Of a stretch of DNA of 64,000 nucleotides, positions 40,456 through 49,603 are shown piece by piece. The translations under genes and the position numbers were made by a program. This stretch comes from Legionella_C dresdenensis (GTDB lineage: Bacteria > Pseudomonadota > Gammaproteobacteria > Legionellales > Legionellaceae): assembly GCF_042649825.1 (NCBI RefSeq), contig NZ_JBHSAB010000006.1:1-64000 (forward strand), in the 5' to 3' direction. Position 1 is the stretch's first letter. Each line of letters opens with the position of its first letter. Under the pieces are notes generated by a model. The model worked only from the letters and a program-made list of their open reading frames with translations, searched no databases and had not been told where the DNA came from.

Positions 40456-43314
40456 CTAGATCGCCAGGTTTCCTGGCACACTCTCAACAACAGGCTGATC
40501 CCTGGTTACCCGATTCCTGCGAAACCTGCCCAGGAAGAAATCAAAATTATGTTTAACACCTTCATCGTTAACCACAACGGGAACAGGTTTAGCTAAATCG
40601 TCCTGCTGCTGCTTAACGGGCAATAATATCTCTTGAGTTTTATTCCTGGCCAATCTGGCAGATACAAGAGAACTGGCAAGCAATATCAAAAAAGCGCCAG
40701 ATAAGCCGATTGCCGATAAAGTACAAACACTACTAACCGCAGCGGCAGCGCCTGCTGTAAACGCAGCAATCGGTAAGGCCAGTCCGCCAGTTGCAATGGT
40801 AGTAACCAAAACACCGCAAATAAGCAAAACGCTTGCACCCAGCAGTAAGCCAATCGATAGATTGGAGGCCAGGAGTTTTTTCGGCCATGACGTGACTTTA
40901 TCAAGGGCATTATCGATAGAAAGTTTGATCCGGTAAGAATTAAATAAAATAAACATTGTTGTCGCTAACATCACCGCCATAGGGATAAGCGGTGAAACTG
41001 CAACGCCAGCCACAGAAAAGCTTAAAATAAATGCCAGGAAAGCAATCGTACCCCAGGTTACAATCCATTTATTCTGCATCGTATTTTGCTGAAGAGAACG
41101 ATTTAATTTATTGTGCTGGAATAAATAATCCAATGAACCGTTTAAACAGATATCTGTAAAAAAAGCCGATTTATCATTGGTGTCCATTGCGCAACTGACG
41201 CCGCCTTGTTCAGTTACCATCCGGCAGCAGGGCGCATCGTTTAAACCATCGCCTACAAACCAGATGTTTCCTGGTTTAATTTGGGGATCGCTCATCAGCA
41301 ATTTTAAAAAATCTTCTTTATTTTTTGGCGTTTGGTCGCCATGAATATCCTTTATGTCAAACTGTTCACCAATATGTTGGTTAAATCCTTCGGCTGATTT
41401 GGAGTTGTCGCCCGTGAGCATAATAATTTTTTTGCCTTCACGCTTTAAATTGGAGAGCGCTTCCCGGATGCCTTTCCTGACTTCATGTTTAAAATAAATC
41501 ACCCCCTGATATTGTCCATCCTGGGCGACATACACGGCTGAAAAACCCTGATTAATTTTACCCTGATCGATTTCAGGCACTATGATGTTATTATTTTTCA
41601 GATAATCAGCATTACCTATTTGAATCACTTTTTCCTGTACTATCGCAGTTAAGCCGCGATTCTCCGAATCAATCTGACCTCCTTTAACTTCATTAAAAAA
41701 GATATTGGCGCCGATATTCTCTTCATAATGTCTGGTAATTGCTTTCGCCAGTGGATGTTCTCTGCCGTAGGCTTTTTCTAATAAGTAAATTCTTTGCCAG
41801 ATTGGCGAGCTAGCCGGAATATCCGATGAGTCAATCACGGAATTGCCGGTAGTTAATGTGCCTGTTTTATCAAACACAATGATTTTTATCTCAGCCGTTT
41901 GATTAGTGATAAGATTCTCATCACGCAAATGAATGCCTTTGCTGTTCCGGTGATGAAGGCTGATAAGGCCTGGCAACTGATGGGCAATGGCAATCGTGCA
42001 GGGGCAGATGGAAAACAGAATGCCGATGACATTCTGCAAGACCAGCGGCAATGTTACGATTCCAAAGGCGACTGGCGCAAGAATAGCGGTAATAATGCCG
42101 ATAGCGACCAGAGCTGTATAAAGATAAACAAATTTGGGCACAGAACCCGCTGGTGCGGTATTTTTCGCCCGGTTTGAGCGGAATAGCAGACTGTTCACAG
42201 TGCTATGGTATGGACTTTTGGTAGCATAAACAGTGACCGGCTGGCTGAGATTAATTGCGCCTGCCGGAATCGTTTGCCAGCGTTGTTTGCGCTGTTGCGG
42301 TTCTCCGGTCAGTATTGAGGCATCGATAATGGTATTGCCGTGAACCAAAATACAATCAACAGGAAAACATTCTCCCGGTTTAACCTCAATAAGCATACCT
42401 TCGCGCAATAGCTTTTTTTGTTCTTCCTGCGTTTCATTGGCGGTTAATAATTTTGCAATCAGTTCCGAGTGATCAGTCGCTGAAGAGGCCCCAGATTGGA
42501 GAATAATTGCCATTTGCTCGGCCAGAAGCTTTGAATCTGTTTGCGATAATTGATAGCAACGGTATTTCTCCGACATTTGTGGAAATAGCGTTTTCAATCC
42601 GTTTAATTGCATCTTTCGCGATTTTTCCATAACCATACGTTTAATTTCATCCATGCCGTTGATGCAGGTTATCAATATAATCGGCATGATAAAGTTCATA
42701 AAAACCATAGAAAAGCTACTGGCCATAGGCATGCTGATAGTGTGATAAAGGGAATGGGCCAGCGATAAAAACCAGCCAAGGCTAATCGTACTTGTCATAT
42801 TAGCCAGTTTGCCGGTGCGCAGATTTCGGAAAAAGTTAATCAGATATTCCCGTGCTGTGAAAGCGGTAATTAAAAAAGAAACGGTAATCAGAATCACTGA
42901 TAATAAAATTGACGGCGGGAATGCCAATGCCAAAATTGTGATGGCGGTCATGGCAATCAGGTTGACTGTTATATTTATCCAATTAATTTTTCCTGATTTA
43001 CTCTTATGATTCTCTTCCTGAGTATCAATGACCTCAAAAATTACGTCCTGCCTAATTCTCTCGGAAAGAATAGTGTTAAAATTTTCCACAGGCGTAAAAT
43101 CGTCTGTCTCGCTTTCAATAGAAATCAGCAAACGATGAATACCGATACCGCCTGGTTCAGCATCCATATTGAGTCTGGCATCGTCAGGCAACAGTTTTTC
43201 AGCAATGCAGGCGCTGATACACGAATCTAACAAGCTCTTGATGGTTTTGCCGCAGCTCTCAAAACACATAATACCGGAAACAGCAAAATCGTCTTGAAAA
43301 AGGATTTTTTTCAT
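40456..43314 (-). CDS. P1B-type metal-transporting ATPase with degenerate HMA start and extra C-terminal membrane segments
   Basis: A 952-aa P1B ATPase with a CPC transport motif (Cys437, Cys439 in FSICPCTIAI), phosphorylation site DKTGTLT (Asp482), actuator motif ILTGEPQ, HP dipeptide in YGREHPLAK and the hinge GDGLNDAP. CPC points to Cu+/Ag+ or related metals. The N-terminus begins like an HMA domain but has CxxxC (Cys17, Cys21) instead of CxxC. After the last usual helix pair there are two further hydrophobic segments (about residues 820-890) and a basic tail of 60 residues (FFLGRFRRNRVTRDQPV). It is about 100-200 residues longer than most relatives. No metal chaperone or regulator gene is adjacent. 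Confidence 0.85.
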   Translation of the reverse strand: MKKILFQDDFAVSGIMCFESCGKTIKSLLDSCISACIAEKLLPDDARLNMDAEPGGIGIHRLLISIESETDDFTPVENFNTILSERIRQDVIFEVIDTQEENHKSKSGKINWINITVNLIAMTAITILALAFPPSILLSVILITVSFLITAFTAREYLINFFRNLRTGKLANMTSTISLGWFLSLAHSLYHTISMPMASSFSMVFMNFIMPIILITCINGMDEIKRMVMEKSRKMQLNGLKTLFPQMSEKYRCYQLSQTDSKLLAEQMAIILQSGASSATDHSELIAKLLTANETQEEQKKLLREGMLIEVKPGECFPVDCILVHGNTIIDASILTGEPQQRKQRWQTIPAGAINLSQPVTVYATKSPYHSTVNSLLFRSNRAKNTAPAGSVPKFVYLYTALVAIGIITAILAPVAFGIVTLPLVLQNVIGILFSICPCTIAIAHQLPGLISLHHRNSKGIHLRDENLITNQTAEIKIIVFDKTGTLTTGNSVIDSSDIPASSPIWQRIYLLEKAYGREHPLAKAITRHYEENIGANIFFNEVKGGQIDSENRGLTAIVQEKVIQIGNADYLKNNNIIVPEIDQGKINQGFSAVYVAQDGQYQGVIYFKHEVRKGIREALSNLKREGKKIIMLTGDNSKSAEGFNQHIGEQFDIKDIHGDQTPKNKEDFLKLLMSDPQIKPGNIWFVGDGLNDAPCCRMVTEQGGVSCAMDTNDKSAFFTDICLNGSLDYLFQHNKLNRSLQQNTMQNKWIVTWGTIAFLAFILSFSVAGVAVSPLIPMAVMLATTMFILFNSYRIKLSIDNALDKVTSWPKKLLASNLSIGLLLGASVLLICGVLVTTIATGGLALPIAAFTAGAAAAVSSVCTLSAIGLSGAFLILLASSLVSARLARNKTQEILLPVKQQQDDLAKPVPVVVNDEGVKHNFDFFLGRFRRNRVTRDQPVVESVPGNLAI

Positions 43315-43397
43315 ACTAAATAGGGGGGATGAAAAAGCGATGGCTAATTTTAAAGTATTCAGTATTCAATGGCTATATTTAATCCTATTTCCTTACG

Positions 43398-43530
43398 CCC
43401 CTCCCGTATCGGGAGAGAGCCGGGGAGAGGGAAACCCTTGATTATGCGGTGCTGTACCAAATACCCCCTCTCCCGTATCGGGAGAGGGCTGGGGAGAGGG
43501 AAAACCCTTGATTATGCGGTGCTGTACCAA
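43398..43530. repeat. Two tandem copies of a 63- to 67-bp palindrome-containing unit
   Basis: Units at 43398-43460 and 43464-43530 share CTCCCGTATCGGGAG, then a GGGGAGAGGGAAA stretch, then ACCCTTGATTATGCGGTG and CTGTACCAA. The CCCGTATCGGG core is a palindrome. The second unit ends exactly at the folB stop codon. The unit resembles intergenic CTCTCCC-type elements seen in several proteobacteria. Confidence 0.85.
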
Positions 43531-43869
43531 TTAACGGGTTACTGCAACCTGAATATTAGCTGCATTTTTAACCGAATTCGGTTTACTGACCTTCACACTA
43601 ACCGTTTCGACATGGAACTCGGATTTAACCAAAGCAGCAACTCTTTCAGCAACAGTTTCAATTAATTGAAAGCTGTTACTTTCAATATAATTGGTAATAC
43701 ACTCACACAAACGGGCATAATCAAGTGTTTTACTTAAATCTTCTTCACAGTTAGCGCAGTCGATCGGAATAACCAAATCAAGCAGTAATTTCTGATTGAT
43801 ATGCTGCTCCCATTCATAAGTACCAATGCGGGTTTCCACTGCCAAACCAGTAATGATTAAATTATCCAT
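43531..43869 (-). CDS. folB: Dihydroneopterin aldolase
   Basis: FolB cleaves 7,8-dihydroneopterin in folate synthesis. The 112-aa protein has the family start DNLIITGLAVETRIGTYEWEQ (the Glu of GxYEWE binds substrate), KTLDYARLCECI in the middle and FQLIETVAERVAAL with the catalytic-pocket Glu. VSVKVSKPNSVKNAANIQV gives the catalytic Lys (KVxKP). Length is normal. Its stop codon directly abuts the tandem repeat. Confidence 0.93.
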   Translation of the reverse strand: MDNLIITGLAVETRIGTYEWEQHINQKLLLDLVIPIDCANCEEDLSKTLDYARLCECITNYIESNSFQLIETVAERVAALVKSEFHVETVSVKVSKPNSVKNAANIQVAVTR

Positions 43870-44015
43870 TAGTTACACCTGAAATAAAAAAATGGAGAAT
43901 AACAGTTCAATTTCAATTCAGCAATTCCCGCCGTTATCCCCACTCTGTGAAATTTTAATAAAACCAATAACGGTGCTACAATGGCGCTAATTTTGTCTGT
44001 TATCCGATTTATGCT

Positions 44016-45083
44016 ATGAACGACGCCAGTCAATCCACCTTCATGCGTGCATTGCGCCGTGAACCAGTAACCAGAACGCCCATCTGGCTAATGCGTCAGG
44101 CAGGGCGATATTTACCAGAGTACCGCGAGGTAAGAAAACAGGCTGGTGATTTTCTTAGCCTATGTAAAAATACTGAACTTGCCTGCGAGGTAACTTTACA
44201 ACCATTACGTCGTTACGCACTTGATGCCGCTATCCTGTTTTCCGATATTTTAACAATTCCGGATGCCATGGGACTGGGGCTGTACTTTGCTGAAGGCGAA
44301 GGTCCTTGCTTTCATTATCCACTCCACGATAATCGCGCTATCGAGCAACTGATTGTTCCTGATGCAGAAACTGAACTGGCGTATGTAATGGACGCCGTCA
44401 GATTAATACGCCGTGAATTGCCCGCGCAATTACCATTAATTGGATTTTCCGGAAGTCCATGGACTTTAGCATGCTATATGGTTGAAGGACGCAGCAGCCG
44501 GCAATTTAATCGAATGATGGATTTGATCACCAGGCAACCAGAAATGGCCGATTTGCTGTTGGAAAAGCTGGCACACGCTGTCAGCAATTACCTACAGGCA
44601 CAAATCAAAGCGGGCGCCAACGCGCTTATGATTTTTGATACCTGGGGCGGGCTGCTAAATACGCAACAATATAACCGGTTTTCACTCGCCTATATGAATA
44701 AAATCGTTGCTGCGATCAAAGGCTTCAGTGCACAGACGCCTGTAATTTTATTCACTAAGGGCGGCGGTGACTGGTTACAGGAAATGGCAGCGACTGGCTG
44801 TGACGGCTTAGGTATAGACTGGACTTGCAATATTGCAGAAGCGCGAAAACAGGTAGGCGATAAAGTAGCCTTGCAAGGGAATCTTGAACCCGGGATTCTG
44901 TTAACTGATCCTGATACAATTCAACAGCAGGTCAGGCAAATCTTAGCTGCTTATGGACAGGGCACAGGCCATATTTTTAATCTGGGACATGGCATTACAC
45001 CGGATGTGCCGCCAGAGCATGTTAAAGCTTTGGTTGATGCGGTTCATGAATTCAGTCCCGCTTTTCACCAGAATACACGATGA
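44016..45083 (+). CDS. hemE: Uroporphyrinogen decarboxylase
   Basis: HemE removes four carboxyl groups from uroporphyrinogen III to give coproporphyrinogen III in haem synthesis. The 355-aa protein has RTPIWLMRQAGRYLPEYR, the N-terminal signature with the catalytic Arg residues, and GFSGSPWTLACYMVEG and GLGIDWT further on. TGCTACAAT (43974-43982) is an extended -10. A second ATG at 44011 forms a two-codon ORF, ATG CTA TGA, whose stop overlaps the hemE ATG in ATGA. The gene ends overlapping yheT. Confidence 0.96.
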   Translation: MNDASQSTFMRALRREPVTRTPIWLMRQAGRYLPEYREVRKQAGDFLSLCKNTELACEVTLQPLRRYALDAAILFSDILTIPDAMGLGLYFAEGEGPCFHYPLHDNRAIEQLIVPDAETELAYVMDAVRLIRRELPAQLPLIGFSGSPWTLACYMVEGRSSRQFNRMMDLITRQPEMADLLLEKLAHAVSNYLQAQIKAGANALMIFDTWGGLLNTQQYNRFSLAYMNKIVAAIKGFSAQTPVILFTKGGGDWLQEMAATGCDGLGIDWTCNIAEARKQVGDKVALQGNLEPGILLTDPDTIQQQVRQILAAYGQGTGHIFNLGHGITPDVPPEHVKALVDAVHEFSPAFHQNTR

Positions 45084-46066
45084 TAATTAAAAGCCAGTTC
45101 AAACCCGCATGGTGGCTCCCGGGCGCCCATGCGCAGACTATTTATGCGACCGTTGCCCGCAAGATTAAAGCACCAGTTGATCAGTATGAACGTATTGAGC
45201 TGCCTGACGGCGATTTTATTGATTTGGCCTGGTCAAAAAACGGCTTACCAGAAACTGCGCCATTAGTGATCGTGCTGCATGGTCTGGGTGGAAGCGTACA
45301 ATCAAAATATGCTGCTGGTTTAATGCAACGGTTTAAGAAAGCTGGCTGGCGATCGGTTTTAATGCATTTTCGCGGTGCCAGTGCAGAACCAAATCGAATG
45401 GCCCGCGCCTATCATTCAGGCGATACGGCCGATGTAAATTATATTCTGAGTCTGCTTGCTGAACGTGAACCCAAAAGCCGCAAAGCCATTGTTGGCGTCT
45501 CATTAGGCGGTAATGTCTTGCTGAAATGGTTGGGCGAGTCTGGTAAACAGGATCTGGTAGATACTGCGATTGCTGTGTCTGTTCCGTTTGAATTGCGTCA
45601 GGTTGCCGAGCGTATTGGCACCGGGTTTTCAAAAATTTACCAAAGTTATCTGCTGCGTAAATTACGCAGGGTATTTATGAAAAAATCGGTTATCCTCGCA
45701 GAACAAGTACCGGAAATTCTGCATTATCTCAAGACCAGTCAATGCTTTTGGACCTTCGATGATAAAGTTACCGCCCCGTTACATGGTTTTAACAGCGCGC
45801 ATCAATATTATCGCCTTTGCAGCTCACGCGGCTGGCTGAAAAAAATAGCGACCCCAACCCTGATTATTCATGCAGTTGATGACCCCTTCATGACACCGCA
45901 GGTAGTTCCAACTGAGGCCGAACTTTCGGAGCAGGTAACGCTGGAAATTAGCAGAACCGGCGGACATGTGGGTTTCATCAGCGGCAGCATACCAGGAAAA
46001 CCGGTTTACTGGTTAGAACAACGCATCGTAAGCCATCTCACGGAAATTTTAAACAATCAAAAGTAG
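45080..46066 (+). CDS. yheT: YheT-type alpha/beta hydrolase
   Basis: A 328-aa hydrolase of the YheT (AB-hydrolase, EMB8) family: FKPAWWLPGAHAQTIYA at the start is the family hallmark, VIVLHGLGGS is the oxyanion region and GVSLGGNVLLK carries the nucleophile serine. HVGFISG near the end gives the His. Substrate unknown. The ATG overlaps the hemE stop. The TAG stop lies in a family A repeat, so the C-terminus was probably set by the repeat insertion. Confidence 0.9.
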   Translation: MIIKSQFKPAWWLPGAHAQTIYATVARKIKAPVDQYERIELPDGDFIDLAWSKNGLPETAPLVIVLHGLGGSVQSKYAAGLMQRFKKAGWRSVLMHFRGASAEPNRMARAYHSGDTADVNYILSLLAEREPKSRKAIVGVSLGGNVLLKWLGESGKQDLVDTAIAVSVPFELRQVAERIGTGFSKIYQSYLLRKLRRVFMKKSVILAEQVPEILHYLKTSQCFWTFDDKVTAPLHGFNSAHQYYRLCSSRGWLKKIATPTLIIHAVDDPFMTPQVVPTEAELSEQVTLEISRTGGHVGFISGSIPGKPVYWLEQRIVSHLTEILNNQK

Positions 46067-46087
46067 GTTGGGTCGTTTGACCCAACA
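46063..46087. repeat. REP-like palindrome, family A, supplying the yheT stop
   Basis: GTAGGTTGGGTCG then TTTGACCCAACA, identical to the copies at 146 and 40372. Bases 46064-46066 (TAG) are the yheT stop codon. Confidence 0.85.
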
Positions 46088-46159
46088 CAATCTGCCGTTT
46101 ATTTTTCCCCAATTCTTAATCATAATAAGTCCTTGATTTATTAATTCAGGAACACAATT

Positions 46160-47269
46160 ATGGATGTGAAAGCTGCGGTAGCTTATGCGGCAAATCAACC
46201 GCTGAGCATTGAAACAGTCAATTTGGAAGGCCCGCGTGCAGGAGAAGTTCTCATCGAGATCAAAGCGACAGGCGTCTGTCATACTGATGCGTATACTTTA
46301 TCAGGTCTTGATCCGGAAGGATTGTTCCCGGCAATTCTAGGGCATGAAGGAGCGGGTGTGGTAGTTGAAACCGGGCCTGGAGTCCATTCGGTGAAGCCTG
46401 GCGATCATGTTATTCCACTTTATACGCCTGAATGCCGGCAATGTGAATATTGCTTGTCGCAAAAAACCAATTTATGTCAGGCGATCCGTGCCACCCAAGG
46501 GCAAGGCTTAATGCCGGATGGCAGTTCGCGCTTCAGTTTGCATGGCAAACCGCTGCTGCATTTTATGGGTACCTCCACCTTCGCCAATTACACCGTATTG
46601 CCGGAAATTGCTGTCGCTAAAATTCGGGAAGACGCGCCTTTTGAGAAAGTCTGCTACATTGGTTGTGGTGTAACAACCGGTATCGGGGCCGTAATTTATA
46701 CAGCGAAAGTCCAGCCCGGCGCACGTGTTGTGGTATTTGGTCTGGGTGGCATCGGATTAAACGTTATCCAGGCCGCAAAAATGGTTGGCGCTTCGCAAAT
46801 CGTAGGCGTTGATATTAATCCGGCGCGACGCCAGCTGGCAGAAAAACTGGGTATGACTGATTTTGTTAATCCTGTTGAAGTCGAGGAAGAATTGGTTCCT
46901 TACCTTGTTTCATTGACCAAAGGCGGAGCAGATTACAGTTTTGAATGTGTCGGCAACACCCAATTGATGCGTCAGGCTTTAGAGTGCTGCCATAAAGGTT
47001 GGGGGGTGTGCACCATTATCGGCGTTGCCGCCGCGGGGCAGGAAATTTCAACCAGACCTTTTCAATTAGTCACCGGCAGAGTCTGGCAAGGTTCTGCATT
47101 TGGCGGCGCACGCGGTCGTACTGACGTACCGAAAATTGTTGACTGGTATATGGATGGTAAAATTGTTATCGATGATTTAATTACCCATGTGATGCCGGTT
47201 GAAAAAATTAATGACGCGTTTGCCCTGATGCACAGCGGCGAGTCTATCCGCAGTGTTCTAACTTTTTGA
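46160..47269 (+). CDS. frmA: S-(hydroxymethyl)glutathione dehydrogenase (formaldehyde detoxification)
   Basis: FrmA is a class III zinc alcohol dehydrogenase that oxidises S-hydroxymethylglutathione to S-formylglutathione with NAD+. The 369-aa protein has the catalytic zinc ligands in ATGVCHTDAYTLSG and GHEGAGVV, the structural zinc cysteines in PECRQCEYCLSQKTNLC and the Rossmann motif VFGLGGIGLNVIQAAK. The typical MDVKAAVAY start and VLTF end are present. It overlaps or abuts the next gene, the esterase for its product. Confidence 0.96.
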   Translation: MDVKAAVAYAANQPLSIETVNLEGPRAGEVLIEIKATGVCHTDAYTLSGLDPEGLFPAILGHEGAGVVVETGPGVHSVKPGDHVIPLYTPECRQCEYCLSQKTNLCQAIRATQGQGLMPDGSSRFSLHGKPLLHFMGTSTFANYTVLPEIAVAKIREDAPFEKVCYIGCGVTTGIGAVIYTAKVQPGARVVVFGLGGIGLNVIQAAKMVGASQIVGVDINPARRQLAEKLGMTDFVNPVEVEEELVPYLVSLTKGGADYSFECVGNTQLMRQALECCHKGWGVCTIIGVAAAGQEISTRPFQLVTGRVWQGSAFGGARGRTDVPKIVDWYMDGKIVIDDLITHVMPVEKINDAFALMHSGESIRSVLTF

Positions 47270-47280
47270 GAGGGGGCAGG

Positions 47281-48120
47281 ATGACTATCAACGTAGTGGA
47301 AGAGCACCGCTGTTTTGGCGGTACTCAATATGTTTACCAGCATGATGCCGAGAGTACGCAATGCCAGATGCGTTTTGCCGTTTATTTGCCGCCGGCGGCG
47401 GCAACAGCAAAAGTTCCTGCTGTTTTCTGGCTTTCGGGCTTAACCTGTTCAGAACAAAATTTTATTACCAAGGCCGGTGCGCAACGCATTGCCTCTGCCT
47501 TGGGATTGGCGTTGATTGTTCCAGACACCAGCCCGCGTAATGTTAATTTAAATAGTAATACTGAAAGCGATGTGGGAGAAGGCGCTGGTTTCTATGTGAA
47601 TGCTACGCAAGCCCCTTGGGAAAAACATTATCAAATGTATCGTTATATCAGCCAGGAGTTACCCGGTTTAATTGCAGCACATCTTCCAATTGATACTGCC
47701 CGCCTGGCTATTTCCGGACACTCTATGGGTGGGCATGGCGCATTAGTAATTGCCTTGAGAAATCCTGAGCTTTTCCATTGTGTTTCGACATTTGCACCAA
47801 TTTGTTCCTCTTCACGAAGCCCTTGGGGAAAAAAGGCGCTGACTGCCTATCTGGGCAATTCTGCCGAAGCCTGGCAAGATTACGATGCTTGCCATTTAAT
47901 GGAAAAATACCCTTGGCCCAATGGCAAAATTCTGATTGACCAGGGCAGCCTTGATCCATTTCTCAAAACCGAGTTAAAACCGGAATTGTTTAAAAAAGCC
48001 TGTGATAAAGCCGGTGTTGAATTAAACTTGCGAATACAAAATGGCTATGATCACAGTTATTACTTTGTAGCCAGCTTTATTGAGGAGCACTTACGTGCCC
48101 ATGCTCAATGTTTACAATGA
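47281..48120 (+). CDS. frmB: S-formylglutathione hydrolase
   Basis: FrmB (esterase D) hydrolyses S-formylglutathione to formate and glutathione, completing the pathway begun by frmA. The protein has about 279 aa, with VFWLSGLTCSEQNF near the start, the nucleophile in GHSMGGHGAL and the end QNGYDHSYYFVASFIEEH with the catalytic His. ATG 47281 with AGGGGGCAGG upstream is the start; the longer frame begins with TTG at 47266 inside frmA. Confidence 0.95.
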   Translation: MTINVVEEHRCFGGTQYVYQHDAESTQCQMRFAVYLPPAAATAKVPAVFWLSGLTCSEQNFITKAGAQRIASALGLALIVPDTSPRNVNLNSNTESDVGEGAGFYVNATQAPWEKHYQMYRYISQELPGLIAAHLPIDTARLAISGHSMGGHGALVIALRNPELFHCVSTFAPICSSSRSPWGKKALTAYLGNSAEAWQDYDACHLMEKYPWPNGKILIDQGSLDPFLKTELKPELFKKACDKAGVELNLRIQNGYDHSYYFVASFIEEHLRAHAQCLQ

Positions 48121-48145
48121 AAAAAGTTGTTTAGCCGAGATGACA

Positions 48146-49480
48146 TTATTTTTGTTTAAACTCTCGGCTTAACTGAATAGCCATTTCCAGGGATTGCTCA
48201 TAATTCAATCTTGGATCGACCAGACTGTGGTAGGCATGTTTTAAATCCTGTTCATTTAAGCCGCGCGCGCCGCCAATACATTCCGTTACATTATCGCCGG
48301 TTAGTTCAAAATGAACCCCGCCCAGATAACTGCCCATTTGGCGATGGATAGTAACCGCTTGTTGCAGTTCTGACAGAATATTATCAAAATGGCGGGTTTT
48401 AATGCCATCGGTTGTTGTTTCAGTATTACCATGCATCGGATCGCAAGACCAGGTTACCGGAATTTTACTGTCTTGAACTGTTTTAATCAGTTCAGGCAAC
48501 AGGTTGGCTATCTGTTTTGCTCCTAAACGGGTAATTAACAAAACACGGCCTTCTTCTCGGTCTGGGTTAATGGCATCGAGAATTTGGTTAAGCCATTCGG
48601 GTGTGGCGGTAGGGCCGACTTTTATCCCGACCGGGTTTTGGATTCCGCGTAAAAACTCAAGATGCGCACTATCGAGCTGGGCAGTCCGCATGCCAATCCA
48701 CGGTAAGTGGGTGGACAAATCATACCAATGCTCGCCATTGGCCTGGCGGGTTAATGCTTGCTCATAATGAAGATGTAATGCCTCATGGGAGGTATAAAAA
48801 TCAACCTTGCTAATGCTGCTGTTGCGGATACCATCAATCGATTCAAGAAATTCCAGTGAGTCGGCAATGGAATCAACAATGGCATTGTATTCTTCAGCCT
48901 GCGGCGAATGTTCAACAAAGCTGAGATCCCATTGTTGCGGGTGATTCAAATCTGCGAAGCCGCCAGTAACCAGAGCCCGAATGTAATTTAAAGTCATTGC
49001 CGCATGGCTGTAGCCTTTCAACAGTAATTTCGGGTTTGGGATGCGGGACTGCTCATCAAACTGGGGTGAATTGACCAGATCGCCTCGGTAGCTGGGCAGA
49101 GTAACGCCGTCAATTGTCTCTAAATCCGACGATCGTGGTTTGGCATATTGACCTGCAATACGGCCAACACGAATAATCGGTTTGCGCATACCATATAAAA
49201 GGATAAGACTCATCTGCAGGATAATTTTGATTTTATTGCTAATTATTTCTGAACGGCAGTCTTGAAATGATTCTGCACAATCTCCACCCTGTAAAATAAA
49301 CGCTTCACCCCGGCCTGCCAGTGCAATCGATTTTTTCAGACTTTTGATTTCGTCGTGAGTCACCAGCGGCGGCAAGTGGCTTAATTGGTCAACAACCCGT
49401 GCCAATTGATTTTGATCAGGATATTGCGCTGCCTGCTGATAGGAAAACTGCTGCCATGAAGTTGGCGTCCACTTATGCAT
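48146..49480 (-). CDS. Class II 3-deoxy-D-arabino-heptulosonate 7-phosphate synthase
   Basis: This enzyme condenses phosphoenolpyruvate and erythrose 4-phosphate in the first step of the shikimate pathway. The 444-aa protein has the class II (plant-type) features: WTPTSWQ at the start, FILQGGDCAESF with the metal Cys, RIAGQYAKPRSSDLETIDG, VGIKVGPT, WSCDPMHGNT and GGVHFELTGDNVTECIGG with metal ligands. Most enteric bacteria use class I enzymes. It lies alone between convergent or divergent neighbours. Confidence 0.95.
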   Translation of the reverse strand: MHKWTPTSWQQFSYQQAAQYPDQNQLARVVDQLSHLPPLVTHDEIKSLKKSIALAGRGEAFILQGGDCAESFQDCRSEIISNKIKIILQMSLILLYGMRKPIIRVGRIAGQYAKPRSSDLETIDGVTLPSYRGDLVNSPQFDEQSRIPNPKLLLKGYSHAAMTLNYIRALVTGGFADLNHPQQWDLSFVEHSPQAEEYNAIVDSIADSLEFLESIDGIRNSSISKVDFYTSHEALHLHYEQALTRQANGEHWYDLSTHLPWIGMRTAQLDSAHLEFLRGIQNPVGIKVGPTATPEWLNQILDAINPDREEGRVLLITRLGAKQIANLLPELIKTVQDSKIPVTWSCDPMHGNTETTTDGIKTRHFDNILSELQQAVTIHRQMGSYLGGVHFELTGDNVTECIGGARGLNEQDLKHAYHSLVDPRLNYEQSLEMAIQLSREFKQK

Positions 49481-49540
49481 AACGAACCTTTCTGAAACAC
49501 CTTTTCGCTAGTATGCTCTAAATAGTTAACGCTAGCAAGA

Positions 49541-49577
49541 GTAGCCTTGATGCAGCGCAGCGTAATCAAGGTTTTAC
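49541..49577. repeat. REP-like palindrome, family B relative
   Basis: GTAGCCTTGATGCAGCGCAG then CGTAATCAAGGTTTTAC: arms CCTTGAT (49545-49551) and ATCAAGG (49565-49571). The outer GTAGCC/GGTTTTAC frame resembles family B. A similar GAGTAGCCTTAATGCA lies at 50607-50622, so the leucine-rich-repeat gene is bracketed by two copies in the same orientation. Confidence 0.65.
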
Positions 49578-49603
49578 ATGCTCACATAAAACGAAATTCT
49601 ACC

